NCBI RefSeq assembly: GCF_031177825.1
Contig: NZ_JAPSKE010000023.1
Location: forward strand, 1 to 64,000
Direction: 5' to 3'
From: Paenibacillus sp.
GTDB lineage: Bacteria; Bacillota; Bacilli; Paenibacillales; YIM-B00363
DNA length: 64,000 bases
Part shown: piece by piece, positions 25,178-35,074 of the stretch
Position numbering within the stretch: position 1 is the first letter of the stretch
Layout of the letters: every line of letters starts with the position of its first letter
Notes under the pieces: model-generated
Databases searched by the model: none
Told to the model about the DNA's origin: nothing
What the model saw: only the letters and a program-made list of their open reading frames with translations
Translations under genes and position numbers: made by a program

Positions 25178-25389
25178 ACCCTCACGTCCTTACGCCAGGA
25201 TGGAGCCGCCGAGCGGCTTGTTCCGGAGCATTTTCGGGGCAAAATACGACAGTGTAAATATATGAGGGTCGGATCCCGTTCAGACATGAGGGGGCAGCGG
25301 GAGGCCGTGATGAAAAAGTTTCGACACTGTGCTACAATACTTGAATTGCAAACGACTAAAGCACTACACCGGGAGGTTCCCAGCAACGC

Positions 25390-26019
25390 ATGCTTATCAT
25401 CGGTATCGCCGGCGGCACCGGCTCTGGCAAAACGACGGTCGCCCGCTCCGTCATCGAACGGCTCGGCTCGGACAAGGTGACGTTCGTCTCTCAGGACAAC
25501 TACTACAAGGACAACCCGCATCTGAGCTTCGCCGAACGGGAGAAGATCAACTACGATCATCCCTTCGCGTTCGACAACGACTTGCTGACCGAACACCTCG
25601 GGCGGTTGAAGCAGGGCCTCGCCGCCGACGCGCCGGTGTACGACTTCGCGTCGCATGCCCGGTTCCCGGATCGGACCGTTCGGCTTTCGCCCAACAAGAT
25701 CGCGATCATCGAAGGACTGCACGTGCTGTACGACGAGAAGCTGCGGCAGCTGCTCGACATCAAGGTGTTCGTCGACACGGACCCGGACGTGCGCATTCTC
25801 CGTCGCGTGCTGCGCGACATTCAGGAGCGCGGGCGCTCGATCCAGTCGATCCACGACCAGTACTTGAATACGGTGAAGCCGATGCACGAGGCGTTCATCG
25901 AGCCGTCGAAAAAATACGCCGACGTCATCATTCCAGAAGGCGGGCATAACGAGGTCGGCGTGCAGCTGTTAACGATTCTAACGGAAAAGTATTTGACCGC
26001 CGAGGGCCGGTTCGCGTAA
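25390..26019 (+). CDS. udk: Uridine kinase
   Basis: A 209-residue P-loop kinase: GIAGGTGSGKTT near the N-terminus, SQDNYYKD, NYDHPFAFD and the lid DTDPDVRILRRVLRDIQERGR. It phosphorylates uridine and cytidine in pyrimidine salvage and is full length for the family. GGGAGGTT lies somewhat far (12-13 nt) from the ATG. TGCTACAAT (about 25330-25338) is a possible extended -10 element. Monocistronic, followed by a hairpin. Confidence 0.93.
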   Translation: MLIIGIAGGTGSGKTTVARSVIERLGSDKVTFVSQDNYYKDNPHLSFAEREKINYDHPFAFDNDLLTEHLGRLKQGLAADAPVYDFASHARFPDRTVRLSPNKIAIIEGLHVLYDEKLRQLLDIKVFVDTDPDVRILRRVLRDIQERGRSIQSIHDQYLNTVKPMHEAFIEPSKKYADVIIPEGGHNEVGVQLLTILTEKYLTAEGRFA

Positions 26020-26053
26020 GCGACCGGCTTCTTTTCTTGCGGGACGTGAAGAA

Positions 26054-26075
26054 GACGCCCCCGCGGGAGGGCGTC
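26054..26075 (+). terminator. Hairpin after udk
   Basis: GACGCCC (26054-26060) / GGGCGTC (26069-26075), GC-rich, with only a weak T-run after it; it lies between the converging udk and xylanase genes. Confidence 0.5.
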
Positions 26076-26089
26076 TCGCTCGACATCGC

Positions 26090-29000
26090 CTATTTCTGTT
26101 TCGTCGCGGCGGACGCGACGGCCGACGGTCTGGATTCCCCGTTCGGGTGCACCGCCGTCACGCGGTAATAATACGTCGTTCCGGCGGTCAGCTTATTGAG
26201 GACGAAATTCGCGTCGTCGACCGGCTGCTTCGTCACCTTGACGAACGGACCGTCCGCCGAGGTCGCTTGGTAGACGTGGTACCCGATCGCCCCGTCGACC
26301 TCGGCCCATGTCAGATGCACGACCTGATGGTTTTGCGCCTTCGCTTGGACGGACGCCGGCTGCGGCAGGCTCGTAAACCGAAGCACGCCGAGTCTTGTCG
26401 CGTTCATATACGACTGGCCGGTCGGATCGCTCCACATCGCCACGCTGTTCCGCGTCCCGTCCCCGTCCTCGTCGTTGTTGACCTGGAGGTCGAAGCCGAT
26501 GACCGTGCCGTCCCGCGGCTCGATCGTATCGAGGCGAATCGCCGCTTCCACGACGTACCCGCCGTCGACGAGCTTCGTAGCGGAAGCGTAATTGTCTTGG
26601 GTCGCATGGCCGCCCACCGTCTTCGCGTTCTTGAAGTTGATGCGGTACTGTCCGTCGTCGTCTTGGTAGGAAGGCGTCTTGCCGTTGTTTTGGTCAACGA
26701 AGATTTCCACCGAATCCTGTTCCCACGCATTCGCGCTCGCATCGCTCAGCCGCGCGTCGGCGACTTCCGCATAGACGTACAAGTACCGTTCGTCCCACAG
26801 CGTCCGGAAGGTTGCGGTCGATCCGCTCGTTCCCTCGACCCAGACGGTCGTCGCCTGCTCGCTCGCATGCGCCCACGCGGCGTCGAGTTCGCCGTCGACG
26901 ACCGGCGTTCCGTAGCCCGTCTCCGCGATCTTCGGCGCTTCGACCAGCGTTAAAGCGCCGTAGCCGTTCGAATCTTGGTGCTGCAGGTTGCGCGGATCGC
27001 TCCAAGAGACGATGGCGCCGTTGCGTCCGTGCTCCGTTCCGTCTTGGACGCCTTCGTGCGTGACTCGGAGGTCGAAGGACACTTGATCGCCGGGCGACAG
27101 CGTCGCGCCGAGCGGAATGGAAAACGCCGCGATGTAACCGCCCTCCGTCTCCGTCGCGGCGGACCCTCTCCGCGGGAATTCGAACGCGCGGATGGCTCCG
27201 TCGTTTACGAACGCCTCCAGCTTGTCGCCGGCCGACGCGACGTCGTCCGCGACGAACGCTCTCACGTACAGATGCCCCTCGTCCCAGAGCGTCTTGAAGC
27301 TGGCTCCGAAGCCGCCCGCCCGCTCCGTCTCCAGGGCCGGCACGGCGCTCCAGATCAAGTCCGCTTGCCCGCCCGCGATCGGCGTGCCGTACGCGGCGGT
27401 TCCGGTTTTCTTCACGATCGGCAGCTTGGAAGGCACGATCTCCTTGACGGCTTCCGCCATGCCCCAGTACGCGTATTTTGCCTGGTACCGCTTATCGAAC
27501 GGGAACGGCGCGTCCTGTCGCGTCGTGCCGCGGTTATGGAGCCAGGTATGATCGTCCGCGATGCCCCAGAGCGTCACGTTGCTGATCCAGCCGTTCGGGT
27601 TGCCGGCGGCTCGGCCCGCCTCGTCCAGCGCGACGAACGCTTCGAACAACTCCTTGTACCTGTACCCCTGCTTGATCAGAATGTCTTCCGGAATCGGGTC
27701 GTAGCTGTCGCTGTTGTTCGTATACACCGAGATGTCGAGCTCGGTAATCTGATTGTCGAAGCCCGCTTCCGCGAATTTCCGAATCGAATCGGAGATCTGT
27801 CGGATCGACGGGCCGCTGACGTTGATATGCGTCTGGTGACCGATGCCGTCGATCGGCACGCCCTCCGCCTTCAGCTCCATGACCAGGTCGTACAGGAAGT
27901 CGCGTTTTTGCGGATTGTGCGTGCTGTAATCGTTAATATACAGCTTCGCGGTCGGATCCGCGGCCCGCGCCGCCCGGAACGCCGTCTTGATGAAGTCTTT
28001 GCCCGTAAGGCGGTACCAGTAGCTGTCCCGCATGCCGTCGGGCCGGCCTTCGTCGATCACCTCGTTGACGACGTCGTAGGAGTCGGCAACGTCGGCGAAC
28101 TCCGCGACGACTTCCGTAATGTACGCTTCCAAGCGGTCGAGAACGAGCTCCTTGTTTTCCGGCGTCGCCGCGAGCCAGTTCCCGTTCGCGTCCTTCAGCA
28201 TCCAGTCGGCGCCCTGCGAGTGCCACAGCAGCGTGTGGAAGCGCAGCCGCATGTCATGGTCTCTCGCGTATTGCGCGATGGTTTGCGCGGAAGCGATGTT
28301 ATACGCGCCTTCGCTCGGGCTGATGGAGCCGGGCTTCATCGAGTTTTCCGCGACGATGGCGTTATAATGCTTATTCAGCAGCGGATGGACCGCGCCCGTC
28401 AGCTGCGCCGGCTCGACGGCCGCCCCGATGTCGAAGTAGCCCGCATAGAGGTCCTTCAGGCTGTCGAGGCCGGTTTGGATCGGAAGCAGTCCTTCGACCG
28501 GACCGACGTACGACAAGGCGAAGTCGTCCATATAGAACGATCGCGGCTCGCCGTTGTCGTCCGCCGTCTCGACGTACGCGTTCAAGACCGTCGGCGTCGT
28601 CCGCAGCGTAAACTTGCCCGCGAGCTGTACCCACGCTCCGTCGGTGACCGTCGCGTTCGCGGACACGTTCGCGAACGCGCTCTCGCCGGATTGCACGCTG
28701 AGCCGAAGGCGCGTCGCTTCTTCGCCCGGCGCCATCTTCACCCAAGCCGACAGGTTGTATTCATGGTTCTTATGCATCTTGCCGAGCACGTTCAACAGCG
28801 GCCCGTCGTATTGCCCGGAGGCCGTCGTCAACAGACTCTTAGAGCCTCCGCTCGTATGGTTATCCGCCGATGACGCTTCGATCATGCCGTCTCCGAATCG
28901 GCGCACCCAGCCGCCTACCCCGTCCTCGAAGCTCGCTTGCACGCCGCTTTGATCCAGATCGCCGGGCTCTTCCGGCCCCTCGCCCGGGGTGACGTCGACG

Positions 29001-30013
29001 ACCTTGAACTCGTCAAGGTACACGTCCGCCGTGGAGGTCGAGCCGTCGACGGACTCCAGATATACCAGGAAGCCGGTCGTATGGCTCGGCACTTCGTAGC
29101 CCTTCAGCTCGAACGTCGTCCACGCCGCGGCGTCGACCGCCGTATTCCCGATAATCCAGTTGTAGCTGTCCTGGCCGCCCGAAGTGATTTTCGCCGTCAG
29201 GTGGTACGCGTCCGACCCTTCGCCGAGGCGAACCTTGAACGTTAGATCGTACGTCCGGTCCGATCGCAGCACGCCGCTCAAGTCGCGGCTGAGACTGCTT
29301 GCTCGGGATTGACGGTTCGACAGCCTCAGCGACATGCCGCCTTCGGACGCGACGCCGGAAGCGATCGACGCTTCCCCGGAGCCGCCCCACGCAAGCGGTC
29401 CCCAGCCGCCGAGCTGGCCGTCCTCGAAGCTTTGATTCAAGACGATCGCGCTCGTCGTCGGCATACCGACCAGCTTCGCCCGGAAGCTGTCGATATAGTA
29501 AGATGCCGTAGGGCTGTCCGATTCGACGTACAATTGGTATCTAGAAGCCCGAGGATCCAAGACGAAGCCGCCCTTGAGCTCGACCCAATCGGAAGCCGAC
29601 GCTTGCGCCGAGGCGATCCCCTTATACGTCTCGGGATCGCCCGACGGCAAGCCTTCCTGGTGGACGGTCAGCCGAATCGCGGCCGGTCCCGAGCCGTCCG
29701 CTAGCTTGGCGTACAACGAAAATTCGTACGCGGCTCCCTTCACTAAGGAGTCTGCGTACATGCCCGGACCGTTCCAGCTTTGCGTACGTCCGGTCGTCTT
29801 CAGGCTCCCCGTCCCTTCGTGCGCGGCTTCGGTCGATCGCTCGACCGTCTCCGACCCTCTCTTAAACCAACCGTCCGTCCCGGTCTCGAAGTCGTTCGCG
29901 ATGACCGTCTCCCCGACGGCGGCGGCCACTGCGACCGGCTTGCCCCCCGGCTGCGGCAGCAGCAGCGCCGCCGTCAAGAGCACGGGCAAAAATCCCTTCC
30001 ACTTCTTCCACAT
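26090..30013 (-). CDS. Secreted modular GH10 endo-beta-1,4-xylanase
   Basis: A 1307-residue secreted enzyme. Signal peptide at 1-31, three CBM22-type modules (about 36-180, 190-335, 354-505), GH10 catalytic domain (about 510-850), two CBM9-type modules (about 870-1022 and 1033-1211) and a C-terminal Fn3 (about 1213-1306). The GH10 acid/base is Glu651 in DVVNEV and the nucleophile Glu758 in ITELDIS, so the enzyme should be active. CBM22 binds xylan and mixed-linkage glucan; CBM9 binds chain ends. Related Paenibacillus xylanases usually end in SLH cell-wall anchors; these are absent, so the protein is probably released. A palindromic TGTAA-N5-TTACA lies about 130 bp upstream. Confidence 0.93.
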   Translation of the reverse strand: MWKKWKGFLPVLLTAALLLPQPGGKPVAVAAAVGETVIANDFETGTDGWFKRGSETVERSTEAAHEGTGSLKTTGRTQSWNGPGMYADSLVKGAAYEFSLYAKLADGSGPAAIRLTVHQEGLPSGDPETYKGIASAQASASDWVELKGGFVLDPRASRYQLYVESDSPTASYYIDSFRAKLVGMPTTSAIVLNQSFEDGQLGGWGPLAWGGSGEASIASGVASEGGMSLRLSNRQSRASSLSRDLSGVLRSDRTYDLTFKVRLGEGSDAYHLTAKITSGGQDSYNWIIGNTAVDAAAWTTFELKGYEVPSHTTGFLVYLESVDGSTSTADVYLDEFKVVDVTPGEGPEEPGDLDQSGVQASFEDGVGGWVRRFGDGMIEASSADNHTSGGSKSLLTTASGQYDGPLLNVLGKMHKNHEYNLSAWVKMAPGEEATRLRLSVQSGESAFANVSANATVTDGAWVQLAGKFTLRTTPTVLNAYVETADDNGEPRSFYMDDFALSYVGPVEGLLPIQTGLDSLKDLYAGYFDIGAAVEPAQLTGAVHPLLNKHYNAIVAENSMKPGSISPSEGAYNIASAQTIAQYARDHDMRLRFHTLLWHSQGADWMLKDANGNWLAATPENKELVLDRLEAYITEVVAEFADVADSYDVVNEVIDEGRPDGMRDSYWYRLTGKDFIKTAFRAARAADPTAKLYINDYSTHNPQKRDFLYDLVMELKAEGVPIDGIGHQTHINVSGPSIRQISDSIRKFAEAGFDNQITELDISVYTNNSDSYDPIPEDILIKQGYRYKELFEAFVALDEAGRAAGNPNGWISNVTLWGIADDHTWLHNRGTTRQDAPFPFDKRYQAKYAYWGMAEAVKEIVPSKLPIVKKTGTAAYGTPIAGGQADLIWSAVPALETERAGGFGASFKTLWDEGHLYVRAFVADDVASAGDKLEAFVNDGAIRAFEFPRRGSAATETEGGYIAAFSIPLGATLSPGDQVSFDLRVTHEGVQDGTEHGRNGAIVSWSDPRNLQHQDSNGYGALTLVEAPKIAETGYGTPVVDGELDAAWAHASEQATTVWVEGTSGSTATFRTLWDERYLYVYAEVADARLSDASANAWEQDSVEIFVDQNNGKTPSYQDDDGQYRINFKNAKTVGGHATQDNYASATKLVDGGYVVEAAIRLDTIEPRDGTVIGFDLQVNNDEDGDGTRNSVAMWSDPTGQSYMNATRLGVLRFTSLPQPASVQAKAQNHQVVHLTWAEVDGAIGYHVYQATSADGPFVKVTKQPVDDANFVLNKLTAGTTYYYRVTAVHPNGESRPSAVASAATKQK

Positions 30014-30320
30014 GTCCGCTTTCCCCCTAGCGTAAATTCGTTCAGGCGTGCCGTCCCTTCAACTACGGAAAGCTCCTCTATCGTCCGTTATGCATCCGCC
30101 GCGGTCCCCTCCTTGTCGACAATCGCATTCGCATCGCCATGTAAAACGCTTACAAAACATTCCCTCCTTCGCCTCCAAGGGCATCATACCTCCGGAACTT
30201 CGCCGAAAAAACCCAAGGAAATATAGATGTTACTGGAAAATCCTTATGCCGAATCGCGCCGTCGAATTTCGACGAAACGCGCGCCTGCGTGCGCCAGGGA
30301 TGTCACTCCCCCGGGTCGGC
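30014..30320. other. Non-coding upstream region of the xylanase gene
   Basis: No convincing gene is seen on either strand. It must contain the xylanase promoter (minus strand), though no textbook -35/-10 pair stands out. TGTAAAACGCTTACA (30140-30154) is an inverted repeat resembling a catabolite-responsive element but with one extra base in the centre, so a CcpA role is only possible. Confidence 0.5.
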
Positions 30321-30361
30321 AAAAAAAGAAGCTTGCGCCGCATCGCCGGGCCACAAGCTTC
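30321..30361 (-). terminator. Terminator of the two-gene membrane protein unit
   Basis: GAAGCTTG (30328-30335) / CAAGCTTC (30354-30361), with a GC-rich imperfect inner stem, followed on the minus strand by seven Ts. Confidence 0.85.
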
Positions 30362-30383
30362 CATGATTCCTTTTTCCCTAGAA

Positions 30384-30929
30384 TTACGAAGTCCTTGTCT
30401 TGTGCGCTCGCGCGTCGCGTTCCGACGCATCCGGATCGTCGCCTCGGCCGCTCGCCTTCAAATACCGATAAAAGCACACCGTCACGGTCTGTATGACCAA
30501 GAAGACAGCGATGTTATATTCGAACCGATACCCTTTCTGGTAGGTCGTCATATGCATCCACTCGGACACCCACTGCACGCCCGTGCCGACGAGCGTCCAG
30601 CCGAGGATATACAGCATGACCCACAGCTTCTTCCGAATGCGCAGCATCTCATAAAAATTCACGATCAAGTAGCCGAACGGCGCGAACATGATATAAACGA
30701 GCAGGTCCGTGACTTCATACCGGTTCGAATCGTTGACGACGTAGAAATCCATCAAGCCCCCGCCGATCGTAAAGTCGAACAGCGTCGAGCTGGTAAATCC
30801 CCACACCAACCCAAGGATCATAAAGCTGAGCGGTACCCTCCGGGGCAGCAAAAACACGGCCGCGTAAGCGACGACCGTCATGCCGATCACGAACCATTCG
30901 TTGCGGTCGAACTGTTCCCACAAAATCAA
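30384..30929 (-). CDS. CBO0543-family membrane protein
   Basis: A 181-residue protein with five hydrophobic segments and the stretches MILGLVWGFTSSTLFDFTIGGGLMDFYVVND and MFAPFGYLIVNFYE, found in the CBO0543 family of small clostridial/bacillal membrane proteins. Function unknown; often in pairs in spore formers. Its ATG overlaps the stop of the preceding gene (ATGA). Confidence 0.75.
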   Translation of the reverse strand: MILWEQFDRNEWFVIGMTVVAYAAVFLLPRRVPLSFMILGLVWGFTSSTLFDFTIGGGLMDFYVVNDSNRYEVTDLLVYIMFAPFGYLIVNFYEMLRIRKKLWVMLYILGWTLVGTGVQWVSEWMHMTTYQKGYRFEYNIAVFLVIQTVTVCFYRYLKASGRGDDPDASERDARAHKTRTS

Positions 30930-31432
30930 GACGAACGCCTCCCGTACACCGTTCTCCGATACAGCCGAAGCAGCCCGTAAACGACCGCCAGCAGCGCGGC
31001 GAACAAGAGCGCGTCATACCCCAAATTCCACTTGGGGTACCGGAGGATGTCGAGATACAATGCCGCTCCGTTCAAGGCTACCAACGCGGCTAACGCGGCC
31101 GCCGCCGAAGCGAGCGCCGTCCACGCCGCATTCGCGCGAAATACGGCGGTCATGACGATGACGAAGATCATCGGAGCGCCGATGCTCCGATTCAGTAAGT
31201 ATCCCGTATAGGCTAGACCATCCTTCGTAATCTCCACGAGCTTCAACTCCTCGGTGACGATCCACGATACGTTGATGACGAGCGTAAGAGCGACCAAGAA
31301 GACGAAGGCGTTTTCCAGAATGGTCAACCGTTCTTGGAGTAAGTAGAAGATAAATATAGCCAGCCATGACGCGACGAACATGACGACGAACCCCATGAAT
31401 AAACGATCCCTCCTGCGCAGGAATATATCCAT
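30926..31432 (-). CDS. Four-helix membrane protein of unknown function
   Basis: A 168-residue protein with about five hydrophobic segments, beginning MDIFLRRRDRLFMGFVVMFVASW. The ATG at 31432 follows GGGGAAAAG; a start at 31498 would add an unusual soluble leader. Coupled to the CBO0543-like gene by ATGA overlap and similar in size and hydrophobic layout, so the two may be distant paralogues forming a complex (inference). Confidence 0.65.
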   Translation of the reverse strand: MDIFLRRRDRLFMGFVVMFVASWLAIFIFYLLQERLTILENAFVFLVALTLVINVSWIVTEELKLVEITKDGLAYTGYLLNRSIGAPMIFVIVMTAVFRANAAWTALASAAAALAALVALNGAALYLDILRYPKWNLGYDALLFAALLAVVYGLLRLYRRTVYGRRSS

Positions 31433-31645
31433 CTTTTCCCCGCAAGGCGGTCCCCATACTTCTCTTGGAAAATGAAAAGAGCTACCCTCCATCCCCACCT
31501 GCGTTTACTCCGTCGGGAGGTGTCCTCCCTTGCCTGCCTTTCTAAGGTCATTCCTCATGCTCAGAAGCGCGGCCGGTCATGTCTCGCCCCCGTTGCTTTC
31601 CAAGGAGATTCCTCCTGTTCAGGATAAGGGATTGGGAATTTTCCG

Positions 31646-31674
31646 TTGATTACGGAACGTATGTTCGGTATAAT
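31646..31674 (+). promoter_or_regulatory. Promoter with a LexA-like SOS box
   Basis: TTGATT (31646-31651), 17-bp spacer, TATAAT (31669-31674). The spacer holds GAAC-GTAT-GTTC (31655-31666), which fits the core of the Bacillus LexA/DinR site (CGAACRNRYGTTYC) with only the two outermost bases differing. It drives the transposase-like gene 22 bp downstream. Confidence 0.65.
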
Positions 31675-31695
31675 AGGTAAAAGGAGGCGACGTTC

Positions 31696-32496
31696 ATGGA
31701 CCAAGCGGAATGGGTGGCGTATTTCTTTCGGCGGCGATGGCCGAGCGGATTTGTTTGCCCGAACTGCGGGCACGAGGCGTATTACACGATTTCGACGCGG
31801 CAACTGCCGCTTTACGAATGCCGCCTGTGCGGCCATCAAACGTCCGTAACCTCCGGCACTCTCATGGCCAAGACGCGCACGCCGCTCGCCAAGTGGGCCG
31901 CCGCCATCGAGCTGCTCACCTCTACGAACGGCGTCAACGCGAAGCAGCTCGCCGCCTTCATTGACGTAAAACATAAGACGGCGTGGCTCATGCTGCGCAA
32001 ATTCCGGCAAGCGATCGGAGAAATCGAAGACGCCTACAAGCTTCAGGGGACCGTACATACCGGGCTGCATTTCTTGGCGCCTAACTATATTTTCATTTTC
32101 CTGCCCCACCGGCACTACCGCTGCGAACGCGTCGTGTCCGTCTCGGCTTCCGTCGGGATGGGCGGCCAGCCGACCGCGCTGAAGCTCGGGTTCGTGCCTC
32201 GGGACCGTCTTGTCCGCGGGTTCAAGGAACCGACCGCGCACGGGATGACGCGCATCCTCGAAGAACACGTCGATCCAAGCGCGGACAAGCATTGGCTCAA
32301 CTCCGATCGCATGCACCGTAGCCCGCTGCGAGATTGCATCCTTGAGGCTCGCAGCTGGATGAACCGGCTGTTCAACGGCGTCGGCACGAAGTACTTGCAG
32401 AGCTACCTCGACGAATTCTGCTTCCGCTGGAACGCCGCCGCCAAAGGAACCTCCCTGCGGGAGGCGTGGGACAAGCTTTGCTTCGAGGCAGCTTAG
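31696..32496 (+). CDS. IS1595/ISXO2-like transposase-derived protein, catalytic triad apparently lost
   Basis: A 266-residue protein. The N-terminal zinc ribbon CPNCGHEAYY ... YECRLCGH (about residues 17-50) and the following TSGTLMAKTRTPLAKWAAAIELLTSTNGVNAKQLAAFIDVKHKTAWLMLRKFR are typical of IS1595-family transposases. Where the DDE domain should begin with an ELDE-type motif, it reads KLQGTVHTGLHF, so the first catalytic Asp seems absent; YLQSYLDEFCFRWN at the end is kept. No terminal inverted repeats are evident around it. AAAAGGAGGCG lies before the ATG. Together this suggests a domesticated, stably inherited derivative, perhaps SOS-controlled. Confidence 0.75.
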   Translation: MDQAEWVAYFFRRRWPSGFVCPNCGHEAYYTISTRQLPLYECRLCGHQTSVTSGTLMAKTRTPLAKWAAAIELLTSTNGVNAKQLAAFIDVKHKTAWLMLRKFRQAIGEIEDAYKLQGTVHTGLHFLAPNYIFIFLPHRHYRCERVVSVSASVGMGGQPTALKLGFVPRDRLVRGFKEPTAHGMTRILEEHVDPSADKHWLNSDRMHRSPLRDCILEARSWMNRLFNGVGTKYLQSYLDEFCFRWNAAAKGTSLREAWDKLCFEAA

Positions 32497-32528
32497 ACGT
32501 TGTCCCCCGACTTCCTGAACAGAGGGAA

Positions 32529-34946
32529 TTACCTTGGAAAGGAGCGCGAAGAGACGCCCGCCGACGATCGCTCCGCCGATAACCGATATTCGGTGCCCGC
32601 AACGGCGTCGAAGCGCAGCGTGCCGTCCGGCCCCGTCGCCACCGCCACGGGCGCCCCGTCGACCTCGAGCCGCAGCCCGGCGGCCCGCGCGATCGCGACG
32701 ACGCCGCTCCGATCCGGCCGGATGGTCGCCGCGGTCAAGCGGCCTTCCGCCCAGGCGAGGTCGACCTCGCAGCCGCCGCGGGCGCGCAGGCCGCGAACCT
32801 CCCCGCTCGCCCAAGCGGCGGGAAGCGCCGGCAGCGGGTCCAGCACGCCTTGATGCGATTGCAGCAGCATCTCCGCGATGCCCGCGACCGCGGCGAAGTT
32901 GCCGTCGATCTGGAACGGCGGATGCGCGTCGAACAAGTTGGCGTAGACGCCGCCATGATGGTAATTTTCGGCTTCGTCCTCCTTCACGAGGCGCAGCAGA
33001 TTGCCCAGCAGCCTCAGCGCCCGGTCGCCGTCGCCGAATCTGGCCCACAGGGCGACCTTCCAGCCAAGGCTCCAGCCGGTCCCGTCGTCGCCGCGGCGCT
33101 CCAGCGAACGGCGCGCCGCCGCGAACAGCTCCGGCGCGTCCCGCTCGGCCAGCGTTCGGCCGGGATAGACGCCGACCAGATGCGACACGTGCCGGTGATG
33201 CACGTCTTCGTCCTCGAAGTCTTTATACCATTCTTGAAGGACGCCGCCCCGCCCGATCTGCAGCGGGAACAACCGCTCCAGCGCCTGCGCGAGCTCCTTG
33301 CGGAACGGCTCGTCCGTCCCGAGGATCGTCGCCGCTTCGATGCAGCTTGCGAACAGCTCGCGGATGAGCGACAGATCCATCGTGGACGCCATGCTGACGG
33401 CCGCGACGCCGTTCGCCGTGCGGAACTTATGCTCCGGCGACGTGGCGGGAGCGGTAACGAGGCGGCCTTCGCCGTCGTCGATCAGCCAATCGAGACAGAA
33501 CCGCGCGGCCTCCTTCATGACCGGATACGCGCGATCCTTCAGATACGCTTCGTCGCCGCCGAAAGCATAGTGCTCCCACAGATGCTGCGTCAGCCAGACG
33601 CCGCCCATCGGCCAGAACGCCCACGAGGCGTCGCCGTCGCCGTATCCGCCGACGGGCGCGCTCTGCGCCCAGATGTCCGAGTTATGATGCGCCGTCCAGC
33701 CTCGAGCGCCGTAATTGATCCGGGCCGTGTCGGCTCCGTTCCGGGCCAGATTGCCGATGAACGTCAGCAGCGGCTCGTGGCATTCCGCCAGGTTGCCCGT
33801 CTCCGCCGGCCAGTAGTTCATCTGCGCGTTAATGTTGAGCGTGTAGTTGCTGCTCCACGGCGGCCGCGTCGATTCGTTCCAGATGCCCTGCAGGTTGGCC
33901 GCTTGGGTGCCGGGCCGGGAGCAGGCGATCATCAAATAACGGCCGTAGTGGAAGAGCAGCTCGACGAGCCCCGGGTCGTCCGCGCTGAACGCCGCGATCC
34001 GCTCGTTCGTCGGCAGCTCTGCGCCGGGAGACGCGCCGTCTCCGATCCGAAGCCGTACCCGGTCGAACAAGGCGCGATGGTCGGCGACGTGCGCCGCGAG
34101 GAGCGCCTCGTAGGGCTTCCCCGCGACGCGGTTGAGATCGGCGTCGACCTTCCGCTTCGGGTCGACGCCGCCGCCGCCCGCCGGCCGATCGAAGCCGGCG
34201 AAGCTCGTCGCCGCGCAGAACGTCAGCGTGACGCGGGTCGCGCCGTACACGTGGATGCCGTCCGCGTCCGCCCGCACGACGCCGTCCTCCGCCGCCGCCC
34301 GCAGCCCGCCGCAGAACCGCATCGCCTTCGTCGTCTCCGCGTCCCCGTAGCGAATCGGATCATCGACCGATTCGTAATTCGGAGCCACATGCTCGGGCGC
34401 GACGCCTTCCATCATGTAGCGGTCGCCGACGGCGGCCCCGGCGTGGCGCAGCGGGCTGTCCAAGCGGGCGTGGACGCGCAGCGCGCCGGGCATGCTCGCC
34501 TCGAGCCGCACGACGAGCGCCTGATCCGGATGCGAGACGAACGTCTCGCGGCGGTAGACGACGTCCCCGATGCGGTAGACGGTCGTCGTCACGCCCGTCT
34601 CCAAATCCAGCGCGCGCTCGTACGCCCGGCATAAGTCGCCGTGCTCGAACCGCAGCGTCAGATCGCCGAACGGCAGGAACGACTGCGTGTACGGCCCCAT
34701 CATCTCCTTGCAGAGCGCGTCCGCTTCTTCGTACCGTTCTTGCCGGATGAGCTCGCGCACCCGCGGCAGCGCGTCGCGCGCGCCCGGATTGTTCCCATCC
34801 TTCGGATACCCCGACCACAGCGTATCTTCGTTCAAGGCGATTCGCTCCCGCTCCACGCCGCCGAACGCCATCGCGCCGATCCGACCGTTGCCGACCGGCA
34901 GCGCCTCCGTCCACGCCTTCGCCGGCGATCGATACCATAACCTCAT
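32529..34946 (-). CDS. GH95 family alpha-L-fucosidase/galactosidase
   Basis: An 805-residue enzyme with the GH95 layout: N-terminal beta-sandwich beginning [30 protein letters not shown] and NEDTLWSG, (alpha/alpha)6 barrel with [50 protein letters not shown] and [19 protein letters not shown], and a C-terminal sandwich. GH95 enzymes remove terminal alpha-L-fucose or L-galactose from plant or host glycans. No signal peptide, so it probably acts on imported oligosaccharides. ATG at 34946 follows GAGGTGG. Divergent from an AraC-type regulator. Confidence 0.92.
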   Translation of the reverse strand: MRLWYRSPAKAWTEALPVGNGRIGAMAFGGVERERIALNEDTLWSGYPKDGNNPGARDALPRVRELIRQERYEEADALCKEMMGPYTQSFLPFGDLTLRFEHGDLCRAYERALDLETGVTTTVYRIGDVVYRRETFVSHPDQALVVRLEASMPGALRVHARLDSPLRHAGAAVGDRYMMEGVAPEHVAPNYESVDDPIRYGDAETTKAMRFCGGLRAAAEDGVVRADADGIHVYGATRVTLTFCAATSFAGFDRPAGGGGVDPKRKVDADLNRVAGKPYEALLAAHVADHRALFDRVRLRIGDGASPGAELPTNERIAAFSADDPGLVELLFHYGRYLMIACSRPGTQAANLQGIWNESTRPPWSSNYTLNINAQMNYWPAETGNLAECHEPLLTFIGNLARNGADTARINYGARGWTAHHNSDIWAQSAPVGGYGDGDASWAFWPMGGVWLTQHLWEHYAFGGDEAYLKDRAYPVMKEAARFCLDWLIDDGEGRLVTAPATSPEHKFRTANGVAAVSMASTMDLSLIRELFASCIEAATILGTDEPFRKELAQALERLFPLQIGRGGVLQEWYKDFEDEDVHHRHVSHLVGVYPGRTLAERDAPELFAAARRSLERRGDDGTGWSLGWKVALWARFGDGDRALRLLGNLLRLVKEDEAENYHHGGVYANLFDAHPPFQIDGNFAAVAGIAEMLLQSHQGVLDPLPALPAAWASGEVRGLRARGGCEVDLAWAEGRLTAATIRPDRSGVVAIARAAGLRLEVDGAPVAVATGPDGTLRFDAVAGTEYRLSAERSSAGVSSRSFPR

Positions 34947-35017
34947 GAGGCCACCTCGTCTCTTCATCTTCGGTGCATTGCTTTCATTATAGAAGAGCGA
35001 TAAGCTACCTATGAACC

Positions 35018-35051
35018 GTCCATAACGGACAACCCCTTGTCCATTTCGGAC
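35018..35051. promoter_or_regulatory. Tandem operator between the GH95 and AraC-type genes
   Basis: Two copies of GTCC-N5-GGAC (35018-35030 and 35039-35051) start 21 bp apart, two helical turns, on the same DNA face. Each is a short inverted repeat. The arrangement suits an AraC-type dimer controlling both divergent genes. Confidence 0.6.
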
Positions 35052-35074
35052 ATAAGTACCGGAGGAACCCGCCC

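Noticed and set aside
30140-30154. Candidate cre (CcpA) site upstream of the xylanase
   Set aside because: TGTAAAACGCTTACA has an extra central base and fits the cre consensus only with mismatches, so it is mentioned but not called.
31500-32530. Intact insertion sequence
   Set aside because: No terminal inverted repeats or target-site duplication could be found around the IS1595-like gene, and its catalytic motif appears lost.
32850-34634. A 594-codon plus-strand frame inside the GH95 gene
   Set aside because: Arg-rich antisense shadow of a full-length GH95 enzyme; no ribosome binding site or recognisable domain.
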